DNA of 20,529 nucleotides from Pseudomonadota bacterium (GCA_023388075.1 JAEWGX010000007.1:1-20529); one strand, 5' to 3'. Numbered from the stretch's first letter, positions 8,111-15,525 are shown. A program made the numbers and translations. Notes: generated by a model not told the origin, from the letters alone.

Positions 8111-8302
8111 ATGCGCCTGATTGCCACCATCGTCCTCTCCGCCGTGATGCTGTGCGGTTGCGGCCAGAAGGGTCCGCTCTACCTGCCCGCCGGCGTGCCC
8201 CCCCCGCCGCCACCCGCCGCCACGCCGGCGAATCTTCCGCCCGGTGCGCAGACGCCGATCACCGAAACGCCGGACGCCGGAACCGGCGTGAGGCAGCGAT
8301 GA
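8111..8302 (+). CDS. lptM: LPS translocon maturation lipoprotein LptM (YifL family)
   Basis: This 63-residue lipoprotein has a short signal peptide ending in the lipobox VMLCGC, so Cys17 should be the lipidated residue. It is followed at once by the family signature CGQKGPLYLP. The rest is a Pro/Ala-rich unstructured tail including a run of six prolines. Proteins of this family (formerly YifL) help LptD form its native disulfides and mature in the LPS translocon. Its position directly upstream of lysA, with an ATGA overlap, is the usual proteobacterial arrangement. No clear ribosome binding site precedes the ATG. The identification rests on the signature plus context. Confidence 0.9.
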   Translation: MRLIATIVLSAVMLCGCGQKGPLYLPAGVPPPPPPAATPANLPPGAQTPITETPDAGTGVRQR

Positions 8303-9585
8303 GCGCCAAGGCGTTGCCGGGAGACGACTGGCTGAGGCGCGAGCCCGACGGCCGCCTGCTTGCCGACGGCATCGACCTCGCAGGGCTCGCGGACCAGTTC
8401 GGAACTCCGCTCTACGTCTATTCGCGATCCTCGATCGAAGCCACCTGCGGGCGCTTCCGCCAGGCGCTCGCGGGCCGCAACGCCACGCTCTGCTATGCGC
8501 TCAAGGCGAACAGCAATCTCGCGATCATCGAGCTGATGGGGCGCCTCGGTTGCGGCTTCGACATCGTCTCGGGTGGCGAGCTGGAACGCGTGATCGCCGC
8601 CGGCTGCGACCCGACCAAGGTGGTGTTCTCGGGCGTGGGCAAGTCAGGGGCGGAGATGGCGCGGGCCCTCGAGGTGGGAGTGCGCTGCTTCAACGTGGAA
8701 TCGCCGGCGGAGCTGGAGCGGCTCGATGCGGTGGCGGGGGAGCTCGGGCGGGTCGCGCCGGTGTCCATCCGCGTGAATCCGGACGTCGATGCGTCCACGC
8801 ATCCCTACATCTCCACCGGGCTCAAGGAAAACAAGTTCGGCGTTTCCTGGGAGACCGCCCTGCCCACCTACCGCAAGGCGGCCGCGCTGCGCAATCTCGA
8901 CGTCGTGGGCATCGATTGCCACATCGGCTCGCAGATCACCGAGATCTCGCCCTTCCTTGCCGCGCTGGACCGGGTGCTGGAAATGGTGCAGGCATTGCGC
9001 CGCGATGGCATCGTCCTTCGCCACATCGACCTCGGCGGCGGCCTCGGCATCCGCTACTCGGACGAGCGACCGCCCGAGCCGAAGCTGCTGATGGACGCGC
9101 TCTTCCGGCGCATCGGGCAGCTCTGCGAGGGCGAGCCGCCCGAGGTGATGTTCGAGTTCGGCCGGGCCCTGGTGGGGAACGCGGGGCTGCTGCTCACCCG
9201 GGTGGAGTACCTGAAGAACAACCAGGACAAGCACTTCGCCGTGGTGGACGCCGCCATGAACGATCTGCTCCGACCGTCCCTCTACGACGCCTTCCACGCC
9301 ATCGAGCCGGTCGTCCGGCGCGATGGCCTGGCGCGGCGCTACGACGTGGTCGGACCGATCTGCGAGTCGGGCGACTGGCTGGGTCGCGACCGCGAGCTGG
9401 CGATCGCGCAGGGCGACCTGCTCGCCATCCTGTCGGCAGGCGCCTACGGCTTCGCGATGGCTTCGAACTACAACACCCGGCCGCGAGCCGCCGAGCTGCT
9501 GATCGATCGGGGCAGCGCCTATACGATCCGGGAACGCGAGACGATCTCGGAGCTGCTGCGTCCGGAGCGCCGGCTGCGGGACTGA
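8299..9585 (+). CDS. lysA: Diaminopimelate decarboxylase
   Basis: This 428-residue cytoplasmic PLP enzyme converts meso-2,6-diaminopimelate to L-lysine and CO2, the last lysine step. It has the alanine racemase-like TIM barrel with the PLP Schiff-base Lys69 in CYALKANSN, and HIGSQ with His208 stacking on PLP. The glycine loop DLGGGLGIRY binds the PLP phosphate. The C-terminal domain carries CESGD at 355-359, with catalytic Cys355. The usual EPGR motif reads EFGR at 286-289; the substrate-contacting Arg289 is retained. The start chosen is the ATG overlapping the lptM stop as ATGA, so translation is probably coupled. An in-frame extension upstream would run through lptM. The 3' end overlaps the converging msrQ gene by 67 bases. 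Confidence 0.95.
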   Translation: MSAKALPGDDWLRREPDGRLLADGIDLAGLADQFGTPLYVYSRSSIEATCGRFRQALAGRNATLCYALKANSNLAIIELMGRLGCGFDIVSGGELERVIAAGCDPTKVVFSGVGKSGAEMARALEVGVRCFNVESPAELERLDAVAGELGRVAPVSIRVNPDVDASTHPYISTGLKENKFGVSWETALPTYRKAAALRNLDVVGIDCHIGSQITEISPFLAALDRVLEMVQALRRDGIVLRHIDLGGGLGIRYSDERPPEPKLLMDALFRRIGQLCEGEPPEVMFEFGRALVGNAGLLLTRVEYLKNNQDKHFAVVDAAMNDLLRPSLYDAFHAIEPVVRRDGLARRYDVVGPICESGDWLGRDRELAIAQGDLLAILSAGAYGFAMASNYNTRPRAAELLIDRGSAYTIRERETISELLRPERRLRD

Positions 9586-10196
9586 CCGCCGGCCGCCGCG
9601 CGGCGCTGGCGCCATCGCAGGAGCAGCCTGGAGCCGAGCAGCACGGCGGCGACGGCGGCGAAGACGAGGGGCTCGGCCAGGTCGTTCTTGCCCTGCTTGA
9701 GCCACCAGAAATGCAGGACGCCCAGCACCAGGACGAGGTACGCGAGGCGATGCAACTGTGACCAGCGCCGCCCCAGGCGGCGCATCATCCGGTTGGTCGA
9801 GGTGACGGCGAGCGGGACCAGCAGCAGGAAGGCGGCGAATCCGACGGTGATGAAGGGCCGCTTCCAGACGTCGGCCAGGATGTCGTCCAGCGCGAACCAC
9901 TGGTCGAACCAGACGTAGGTCACGAAGTGGACCGCCGCGTAGAAGAACGCGAAGAGCCCCAGCATGCGCCGCAGGCGCAGGAGCGCCTGCCAGCCCGACA
10001 GCCGGCGCAGGGGCGTGACGGCAAGCGTGATGCAGAGGAAGGTGAGCGCCCACCAGCCCGTGGAGTGGGTGACGAACTCCACCGGATTCGCGCCGAGCCC
10101 GCCTCGATACCCCAGGACGAAGAGCCGCACGAACGGGACCAGCGAGACGGCGAAGACCCCCGCCTTGATCCATCGCAGTGAGGTGCCGGTGCTCAC
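9519..10196 (-). CDS. msrQ: Haem-binding membrane subunit MsrQ (YedZ) of the MsrPQ system
   Basis: This 225-residue integral membrane protein of the ferric reductase-like family carries b-type haem. It passes electrons from the quinone pool to periplasmic MsrP. About six hydrophobic segments are visible. Candidate haem-ligand histidines are His90 (AAVHFVTYVWFD), His149 (SQLHRLAYL) and His162 (GVLHFWWLKQGKNDL). The start is GTG without a clear ribosome binding site, 49 bases after the msrP stop, so the true N-terminus is slightly uncertain. The last 21 residues, Ser/Arg-rich and unlike a folded domain, are read antisense to the end of lysA. E. coli MsrQ is about 211 residues, so this tail may be a recent extension. 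It sits with msrP as the expected pair. Confidence 0.92.
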   Translation of the reverse strand: MSTGTSLRWIKAGVFAVSLVPFVRLFVLGYRGGLGANPVEFVTHSTGWWALTFLCITLAVTPLRRLSGWQALLRLRRMLGLFAFFYAAVHFVTYVWFDQWFALDDILADVWKRPFITVGFAAFLLLVPLAVTSTNRMMRRLGRRWSQLHRLAYLVLVLGVLHFWWLKQGKNDLAEPLVFAAVAAVLLGSRLLLRWRQRRAAAGGQSRSRRSGRSSSEIVSRSRIV

Positions 10197-10245
10197 GGGG
10201 ACGTGCCGGAGGCAGCGGACAGTGCGGGCGCGCCGGCGGCTGCGG

Positions 10246-11229
10246 TCAGTAGAACTTGCGCAGGTCCATGCCGGCGTAGAGCTGGGCCACCTGCTCGGCG
10301 TAGCCGTTGAACATCAGCGTCTTGCGCTTGGGCGTGAAGAAGCCGTCCTCGCCGATGCGCCGCTCGGTCGCCTGCGACCAGCGTGGATGGTCGACCTCCG
10401 GATTGACGTTGGAGTAGAAGCCATACTCGCTTGGCGCCGCGCGGCCCCAGCTGTTGATCGGCTGCTGCTCCATGAAGCGGATGCTCACGATCGACTTGGC
10501 CGACTTGAAGCCGTACTTCCAAGGGACGGTCACCCGCACCGGTGCGCCGTTCTGGTTGGGCAGGACGCGGCCGTACATGCCGAAGGTGAGGAGCGTGAGC
10601 GGGTGCATCGCCTCGTCCATGCGCAGGCCCTCGCGATAGGGCCAGTCCAGCACGCCGGAGCGCACCCCGGGCATCTGCTTCGGATCCGCGAGCGTCACGA
10701 ACTGGAGGTACTTCGCATTGCCGGTCGGCTCGACGCGCTTGATCAGCTCTGCGAGCGGATAGCCCACCCACGGGATCACCATGGACCAGCCTTCTACGCA
10801 GCGCATGCGATAGATGCGCTCTTCCTGGGGCGCGAGCTTCAGCAGCTCGTCGATATCGTAGGTGCCGGGCTTGGCCACCTCCCCTTCGACCTCGACGGTC
10901 CAGGGCCGGGTTCGCAGGCGGTCCGCGTAGCGGGCCGGATCGGACTTGTCCGTCCCGAACTCGTAGAAGTTGTTGTACGTCGACGCGTCCTGGAAGCTTG
11001 TCTGCCGCTCCATGGTGGAGAAGGGCCCCCGCTTCGCCTCGAGGCTGGCGGGCGAGGAACGGGCATCCGCCCGCGCCAATGCGGCGCCGCTGCCGAAAAC
11101 GCCGACCAGGCCGGCCGATGCGGCGCCGATGCCGGCCGCCGCGAGCCAGCGGCGGCGATCGCGATACACCGTCTCCGGGGTGATCTCCGACCCGGGAGGA
11201 TTCGAGGGATCCGATGACTTGATCAGCAT
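10246..11229 (-). CDS. msrP: Periplasmic molybdopterin protein-methionine-sulfoxide reductase MsrP (YedY)
   Basis: This 327-residue protein is the catalytic subunit that reduces methionine sulfoxide in envelope proteins using Mo-molybdopterin. The N-terminus has a Tat-type signal (DRRRWLAAAG, residues 24-33) and a hydrophobic stretch ending near ALA at about residue 52. That fits export of the folded cofactor-loaded enzyme. The sulfite-oxidase-fold domain contains YNNFYEFGTDKSDP and the molybdenum-ligand Cys144 in RMRCVEGWSMVIPW. It also contains VTVPWKYGFKSAKSI and ends with the family's LYAGMDLRKFY. The start ATG has GGAGG about five bases upstream. msrQ follows on the same strand. Length and motifs are complete. 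Confidence 0.96.
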   Translation of the reverse strand: MLIKSSDPSNPPGSEITPETVYRDRRRWLAAAGIGAASAGLVGVFGSGAALARADARSSPASLEAKRGPFSTMERQTSFQDASTYNNFYEFGTDKSDPARYADRLRTRPWTVEVEGEVAKPGTYDIDELLKLAPQEERIYRMRCVEGWSMVIPWVGYPLAELIKRVEPTGNAKYLQFVTLADPKQMPGVRSGVLDWPYREGLRMDEAMHPLTLLTFGMYGRVLPNQNGAPVRVTVPWKYGFKSAKSIVSIRFMEQQPINSWGRAAPSEYGFYSNVNPEVDHPRWSQATERRIGEDGFFTPKRKTLMFNGYAEQVAQLYAGMDLRKFY

Positions 11230-11322
11230 GCCACCTCCGTTTCGGGGCGCTCGCGCGCGGCGCGCACCGGGCGCCAGCCGTCAACGGATATGGTATGTCA
11301 TCGCCGCGGGCGAAGGAGCCGG

Positions 11323-11338
11323 ACGGGCGGATGCCCGT
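11323..11338 (-). terminator. Short hairpin downstream of cytochrome c4
   Basis: ACGGGC (11323-11328) and GCCCGT (11333-11338) form a 6-bp stem with a 4-base loop, about 43 bases past the cytochrome gene stop. No T-tract follows on either strand. It is a weak terminator candidate. The rest of the 151-base gap between msrP and the cytochrome gene holds only the msrP ribosome binding site and no convincing promoter. Confidence 0.25.
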
Positions 11339-11380
11339 GATGCCGGGCAGGATGCTCGCCGGCGGCGGATATCGCGCGGC

Positions 11381-12106
11381 TCAGCGCAGGCCGGCGGCGT
11401 ATTCCGAGACGGCCTTGATCTCGCGATCCGAGAGACGGGAGGCGATGGTGGCCATCGAGGCATCGTTGGCACGCGCGCCGCTGCGGAAGGCGATCAGCTG
11501 CGCCTCCGTGTACTCCGCGAACTGACCGCCGAGACCCGGATACTGCGCCGGGATGCCGGAGCCGGTGGGGCCATGGCAACCGGCACAGGCCGGCACGCCC
11601 TTGGACTCGACCCCGCCGCGGTAGATGTCGCGGCCGAGCTCGACCAGGTCCTTGTCACGCGCCGCCGACGGCTGGAACGGCTTGGCGCTGTAGTACGCCG
11701 CGAGGTTGCGCATGTCGTCATCGGAGAGATTCGCGACGAGCGGCGTCATGATCGCGCTCTGCCGGGCCGCCGGCGCGTCGCCTTCCGGGTCCTTGAAGTC
11801 CCTCAACTGCTTGCTCAGGTACTCCTGATGCTGCGAGGCGATCTTCGGATTCATCGGCGCGATGCTGTTGCCGTCCGGCCCGTGGCAGGCAGCGCAGAGC
11901 TCGGTGGCGATCTTTTCGGCCTTGGCCGGATCCGGCTTGGCCGGGCCCTGGGCGGCGTCCTGTGCAGCCGCCGGGCTCGAGAGGAGAAGCGAAGCGCCGA
12001 CGGCAGCGCTGACCAGGGCGCCGAGAGCAGCCGCGGTTCCAGCCATGATCCGGGTATCGATCCAGGCGATGATCACGCAAGCGCCGCTCGCAACCGGTTT
12101 CCTCAT
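11381..12106 (-). CDS. Di-haem cytochrome c4
   Basis: This 241-residue periplasmic electron carrier has two c-type haem sites, CAACH and CAGCH, one in each of two homologous domains. The first domain has the typical HGPDGNS, QHQEYLSKQLRDF and IMTPLVANLSDDDM (Met axial-ligand region). The second has PGLGGQFAEYTEAQL and SMATIASRLSDREI. A hydrophobic signal region ends at AAAQ. I prefer the ATG at 12106 because AGGA lies nine bases upstream; the ATG at 12115 sits directly on that site. A shorter start at MAGTAA would lack a basic n-region. Cytochromes c4 commonly donate electrons to cbb3-type oxidases. The gene is divergent from engB, an arrangement also seen in Pseudomonas and Neisseria. Confidence 0.9.
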   Translation of the reverse strand: MRKPVASGACVIIAWIDTRIMAGTAAALGALVSAAVGASLLLSSPAAAQDAAQGPAKPDPAKAEKIATELCAACHGPDGNSIAPMNPKIASQHQEYLSKQLRDFKDPEGDAPAARQSAIMTPLVANLSDDDMRNLAAYYSAKPFQPSAARDKDLVELGRDIYRGGVESKGVPACAGCHGPTGSGIPAQYPGLGGQFAEYTEAQLIAFRSGARANDASMATIASRLSDREIKAVSEYAAGLR

Positions 12107-12144
12107 CGCGCGCATTCCTCAGTTCGCTGACCAGCAAACTCTTG

Positions 12145-12157
12145 AGTATACGATAAT
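12145..12157. promoter_or_regulatory. Back-to-back -10-like boxes between cytochrome c4 and engB
   Basis: TATACT on minus (12150-12145) and GATAAT on plus (12152-12157) each match the sigma70 -10 consensus at five of six positions. They are separated by a single base. The minus box would give the cytochrome gene a leader of about 30 bases. The plus box ends six bases before the engB ATG, so engB RNA could be leaderless. Neither has a good -35 hexamer at 16-18 bases. Confidence 0.35.
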
Positions 12158-12163
12158 GCCTGG

Positions 12164-12949
12164 ATGAAACTGCTGGCAACGGCGCGATTCACCGACACCG
12201 TCGTGAGGCTCGGGCGGCTCGCCCAGGTGAATCCCACGGGGCTTCCGGAGGTCGCCTTCGTCGGACGCTCCAACGCCGGCAAGTCCTCGTGCATCAACCT
12301 CATCTGCAACCGCCGCCGGCTCGCCTTCTCCAGCCGGACACCGGGGCGCACCCAGGCACTTAACTACTTCGCCGTCGGCGTCGATCCCGCGCAGGCGCCA
12401 GTCGGTTTCCTCGTGGACACACCGGGCTATGGGTTCGCCGCGGCCGCGCCCGAGGCGAAGCGGTCCTGGCAGTCGCTGGCCGGCGACTACATCCGATCGC
12501 GCAAGCCGCTCGTCGGCGTCGTCCTGATGCTGGACAGCCGTCGCCGCCTCACCGAGCTGGACCGCCAGCTACTCGCGTGGACGCCTCCGCAGCTCGCGCA
12601 GGTGATCGTGCTCACCAAGGCCGACAAGTTGTCGCGCCAGCAGCTGCGCGAGTCGCTGCGCGACGTCGCAGGCGATCCGGTGCTCGCCCAGCGCTCGGGC
12701 GGCGTGCTCGTCCTGCCCTTCTCGGTGCTGTCGCGCATGGGCGTCGAGCCGTTGCAACAGGCGGTGGAATCGCTGCTCACCGGCACCGCGACGGACTGGG
12801 AAGGCATCGCCGAGCGCCACGACGGGCTGCCGCTCGGTTGGCGGCCGCCGCAGCCGGGAGGCGGCGCGGATGACACCAGCAACGCCCCGGTGGCGCACCC
12901 GCCCGGTCCCGACGAATCGACCGCGCACCGCCTGGAGCCGCACCAATGA
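12164..12949 (+). CDS. engB: Ribosome biogenesis GTPase EngB (YihA/YsxC)
   Basis: This 261-residue TRAFAC-class GTPase is needed for assembly of the large ribosomal subunit. G1 is GRSNAGKS at 34-41, the G2 region is SSRTPGRTQALNYF (57-70), G3 is DTPGYG at 85-90 and G4 is TKAD at 151-154. The G5 region reads LPFSVLSRMG, where the family usually has two adjacent serines (FSS). After about residue 225 there is a tail of about 36 residues rich in Pro, Gly, Ala and His, making it longer than E. coli YihA (about 210). The start lacks a clear ribosome binding site. hemB follows after 16 bases on the same strand, so the two are probably co-transcribed. Confidence 0.93.
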   Translation: MKLLATARFTDTVVRLGRLAQVNPTGLPEVAFVGRSNAGKSSCINLICNRRRLAFSSRTPGRTQALNYFAVGVDPAQAPVGFLVDTPGYGFAAAAPEAKRSWQSLAGDYIRSRKPLVGVVLMLDSRRRLTELDRQLLAWTPPQLAQVIVLTKADKLSRQQLRESLRDVAGDPVLAQRSGGVLVLPFSVLSRMGVEPLQQAVESLLTGTATDWEGIAERHDGLPLGWRPPQPGGGADDTSNAPVAHPPGPDESTAHRLEPHQ

Positions 12950-12965
12950 CTGACGGAGCCGCATC

Positions 12966-13997
12966 ATGACCGACCACCCGTTCTTTCCGCCACCCTTTCC
13001 GGCAAGCCGGCTGCGCCGCAACCGGCGCGACGATTTCAGCCGCCGCCTGGTGCAGGAGCACCGCCTCGCGCCCGACGACCTGATCCTTCCGGTGTTCGTG
13101 CACGAGGCGCAGGCCGCGGCGGGCCGGGCGCCGCTGCCGGTTCCCTCCATGCCGGGCGTGCATCGCCACACCATCGACCAACTGCTGCCGGTGGCCGAGC
13201 AATGCCTGCGCAGCCGGATCCCGGTGATGGCGATCTTTCCGGTGATCGAGCCGGACTTGAAGACGCCGGATGGACGGGTGGCGACCGACCCGGACGGGCT
13301 GGTGCCGCGCACCGCCCGCGCGCTGAAGTCGCGCTTCCCTGAGCTGGGGATCCTGGCCGACGTGGCGCTCGATCCGTTCACCAGCCACGGCCAGGACGGC
13401 GTGGTGGACGACGCCGGCTACATCCTCAACGACGAGACGGTGGAACTCCTGCGGGCGCAGTCGCTGGTGCAGGCCGGCGCCGGGGTGGACGTCGTCGCGC
13501 CATCGGACATGATGGACGGGCGCATCGGCGCGATCCGCCAGTCGCTCGAGGCGAACGGCTTCAGGCATACGAAGATCATGGCCTATGCCGCGAAGTACGC
13601 CTCCGGCTTCTACGGGCCATTCCGGGACGCCGTCGGCTCCGCATCCAACCTGGGGCGCGGTTCCAAGAAGACCTACCAGATGGACCCGGCCAATGGCGAC
13701 GAGGCGCTGCGCGAGGTCGCCATGGATATCCAGGAAGGCGCCGACATGGTGATGGTGAAGCCGGGCATGCCCTACCTCGACATCGTGCGGCGGGTGAAGG
13801 AAACCTTCCGGTTCCCCACCTTCGTCTACCAGGTGAGCGGGGAGTACGCGATGCTGAAGGCCGCCGCGGCGAACGGCTGGCTGGACGAGCGCACCGTCGC
13901 GATGGAGGCGCTGGTCGGCATGAAGCGCGCCGGCGCCGACGGCATCCTCACCTACTTCGCGCTGGATGCGGCGCGCTGGATCACCGAGGACAAGTGA
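12966..13997 (+). CDS. hemB: Delta-aminolevulinic acid dehydratase (porphobilinogen synthase)
   Basis: This 343-residue cytoplasmic TIM-barrel enzyme condenses two 5-aminolevulinate molecules to porphobilinogen in haem synthesis. Active-site lysines are Lys210 (MAYAAKYASGFYGPFRDA) and Lys265 (MVMVKPGMPYLD). The metal-site region starts at Asp132 as DVALDPFTSHGQDG, with Asp in place of the Cys residues of the zinc-dependent class. In this family that pattern marks the Mg/K-dependent type. The N-terminal arm (about 1-35, RLRRNRRDDFSRRLVQE) is the oligomerisation arm. The ATG has GGAG about seven bases upstream and lies 16 bases after engB. The gene is intact and converges on the ribosomal cluster. 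Confidence 0.97.
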   Translation: MTDHPFFPPPFPASRLRRNRRDDFSRRLVQEHRLAPDDLILPVFVHEAQAAAGRAPLPVPSMPGVHRHTIDQLLPVAEQCLRSRIPVMAIFPVIEPDLKTPDGRVATDPDGLVPRTARALKSRFPELGILADVALDPFTSHGQDGVVDDAGYILNDETVELLRAQSLVQAGAGVDVVAPSDMMDGRIGAIRQSLEANGFRHTKIMAYAAKYASGFYGPFRDAVGSASNLGRGSKKTYQMDPANGDEALREVAMDIQEGADMVMVKPGMPYLDIVRRVKETFRFPTFVYQVSGEYAMLKAAAANGWLDERTVAMEALVGMKRAGADGILTYFALDAARWITEDK

Positions 13998-13999
13998 GC

Positions 14000-14019
14000 C
14001 CGCCCGGGCGGCCGGGCGG
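14000..14019. terminator. GC-rich hairpin 1 between hemB and rplQ
   Basis: CCGCCCGG (14000-14007) and CCGGGCGG (14012-14019) form a perfect 8-bp stem with the 4-base loop GCGG, beginning three bases after the hemB stop. There is no T-tract. Being symmetric, it can fold in RNA from either of the two converging transcripts. Confidence 0.5.
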
Positions 14020-14020
14020 A

Positions 14021-14042
14021 TCGCCGGCGACCCCGCCGGCGA
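14021..14042. terminator. GC-rich hairpin 2 between hemB and rplQ
   Basis: TCGCCGGCG (14021-14029) and CGCCGGCGA (14034-14042) form a perfect 9-bp stem with loop ACCC, one base after hairpin 1. No T-tract follows on either strand, so Rho-dependent or stem-only termination is more likely than classical intrinsic termination. The remaining 44 bases to the rplQ stop hold nothing recognisable. Confidence 0.5.
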
Positions 14043-14086
14043 GTCTCGATCAGGTTCGCGTGCAGCCGCATGGCGGCCGGGCGCCG

Positions 14087-14476
14087 TCAGCCGGCGGCGT
14101 CTTCCTCGGCCGGTGACTCCGGGCGGTCCATCAGCTCGACATAGGCCATCGGGGCGTTGTCACCCTGGCGGAAGCCGAACTTGAGGATACGCACATAGCC
14201 GCCGTTGCGGTTGGCATAGCGCGGGCCGAGCTCGTCGAACACCTTGACCACCATCTCGCGGTCCCGCAGGCGATCGAAGGCGAGCCGCCGGTTGGCGAGG
14301 CTCGGCTTCTTGCCCAGGGTGATGATCGGCTCGACCACGCGACGCAGCTCCTTTGCCTTGGGCAAGGTCGTCTTGATCACCTCGTGCCGCAGCAGCGAGT
14401 TGGTCATGTTCTGGAGCATCGCGAGGCGGTGCGAGCTCGTGCGGTTGAGTTTCCTGAGGCCCAGACGATGGCGCAT
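14087..14476 (-). CDS. rplQ: 50S ribosomal protein L17
   Basis: This 129-residue protein is recognised by the N-terminus MRHRLGLRKLNRTSSHR followed by LLRHEVIKTTLPKAKELRRVVE. The C-terminal part has RYANRNGGYVRILKFGFRQGD and a short acidic tail. L17 is a large-subunit protein lying near the exit tunnel. It is the last gene of the alpha operon, 22 bases after rpoA, with AAGGA upstream of the ATG. Length is typical. Confidence 0.98.
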   Translation of the reverse strand: MRHRLGLRKLNRTSSHRLAMLQNMTNSLLRHEVIKTTLPKAKELRRVVEPIITLGKKPSLANRRLAFDRLRDREMVVKVFDELGPRYANRNGGYVRILKFGFRQGDNAPMAYVELMDRPESPAEEDAAG

Positions 14477-14498
14477 GATTCAGTCCTTGTAGCGGCGC

Positions 14499-15506
14499 CT
14501 AGCTGCGCTCGAGCCCGGCAGGCGGCCAGTTCTCCAGCCGCATGCCCAGCGTCAAGCCTCGCGAGGCCAGCACTTCCTTGATCTCGTTGAGCGACTTGCG
14601 TCCGAGGTTGGGCGTCTTGAGGAGCTCGTTCTCGGTGCGCTGGATCAGGTCGCCGATGTAGTAGATGTTCTCCGCCTTGAGGCAGTTGGCCGACCGCACG
14701 GTGAGCTCGAGATCGTCCACCGGACGCAGCAGGATCGGATCCACCTGCGACGGCCGGCCGCCCATGGTGCCGAGGCCGCCGGCGGTGCCATGGGAGATCT
14801 CCAGCACCGGCTCGGCGCCTTCCAGCGCGGCGAACACGGAGAGCTGCTCCACCAGGATGCGCGCGGATTGCCGCACCGCTTCCTCGGGGGCGATGACGCC
14901 GTTGGTTTCGATGTCGATCAGCAGCTTGTCGAGGTCGGTGCGCTGCTCGACCCGCGCGCTCTCCACCGCGTAGCTCACCCGGCGCACCGGCGAGAAGGAT
15001 GCATCCAGCACCACGCGGCCGATGGTCTTGGTGTCCATCAGCGAGCGCAGCGTGCCCGGCACGTAGCCGCGACCCTTCTCGACCTTGATCTGCATGTCGA
15101 GCTTGCCGCCCTCGGTGAGCGTGGCGATCACGTGGTCGCCGTTGATCACCTCGACGTCGTGCGGGATGTCGATGTCCGACGCCGTCACCGGCCCCGGGGA
15201 ATCCTTGCGCAGCGTGAGGAAGACCTCGTCACGGTTGTGCAGCTTGAAGACGACGCCCTTCAGGTTGAGGAGCAGGTCCACGACGTCCTCGCGGACGCCG
15301 TCGATGGTGGAGTACTCGTGCACCACGCCGGAGATCTGCACCTCGGTCGGCGCATAGCCGACCATCGACGACAGCAGCACCCGCCGCAAGGCGTTGCCGA
15401 GCGTGTGACCGTAGCCGCGCTCGAAGGGCTCCATCACCACGCGGGCGTGCGAGGGCCCGAGTTGTTCCACCTCGACGATGCGTGGCTTGAGCATGGCAGT
15501 CTGCAT
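14499..15506 (-). CDS. rpoA: DNA-directed RNA polymerase alpha subunit
   Basis: This 335-residue protein dimerises to nucleate RNA polymerase assembly and contacts UP elements and activators. The N-terminal domain (about 1-235) contains EPFERGYGHTLGNALRRVLL and VDLLLNLKGVVFKLH. The C-terminal domain (about 250-327) contains the DNA-binding helices, with SANCLKAENIYYIGDLIQRT and LLKTPNLGRKSLNEIKEVL. The ATG at 15506 gives the MQT-LKP start common in betaproteobacteria. The AGGGGG upstream is about 12 bases away, which is a long spacing. It sits 19 bases after rpsD in the alpha operon. Confidence 0.98.
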   Translation of the reverse strand: MQTAMLKPRIVEVEQLGPSHARVVMEPFERGYGHTLGNALRRVLLSSMVGYAPTEVQISGVVHEYSTIDGVREDVVDLLLNLKGVVFKLHNRDEVFLTLRKDSPGPVTASDIDIPHDVEVINGDHVIATLTEGGKLDMQIKVEKGRGYVPGTLRSLMDTKTIGRVVLDASFSPVRRVSYAVESARVEQRTDLDKLLIDIETNGVIAPEEAVRQSARILVEQLSVFAALEGAEPVLEISHGTAGGLGTMGGRPSQVDPILLRPVDDLELTVRSANCLKAENIYYIGDLIQRTENELLKTPNLGRKSLNEIKEVLASRGLTLGMRLENWPPAGLERS

Positions 15507-15525
15507 GATATGAACTATCCCCCTG

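Noticed and set aside
8044..8298. Longer lysA starting upstream of 8299
   Set aside because: The extra frame runs through lptM, and LysA homologues begin close to the chosen ATG.
8644..10173. Open frame of 509 codons on minus across lysA and msrQ
   Set aside because: It is antisense to lysA and out of frame with msrQ; its composition is Arg/Pro/Ala-rich with no domain.
9964..12130. Long plus-strand open frames across msrQ, msrP and cytochrome c4
   Set aside because: They run antisense to three well-supported genes and show no family motif.
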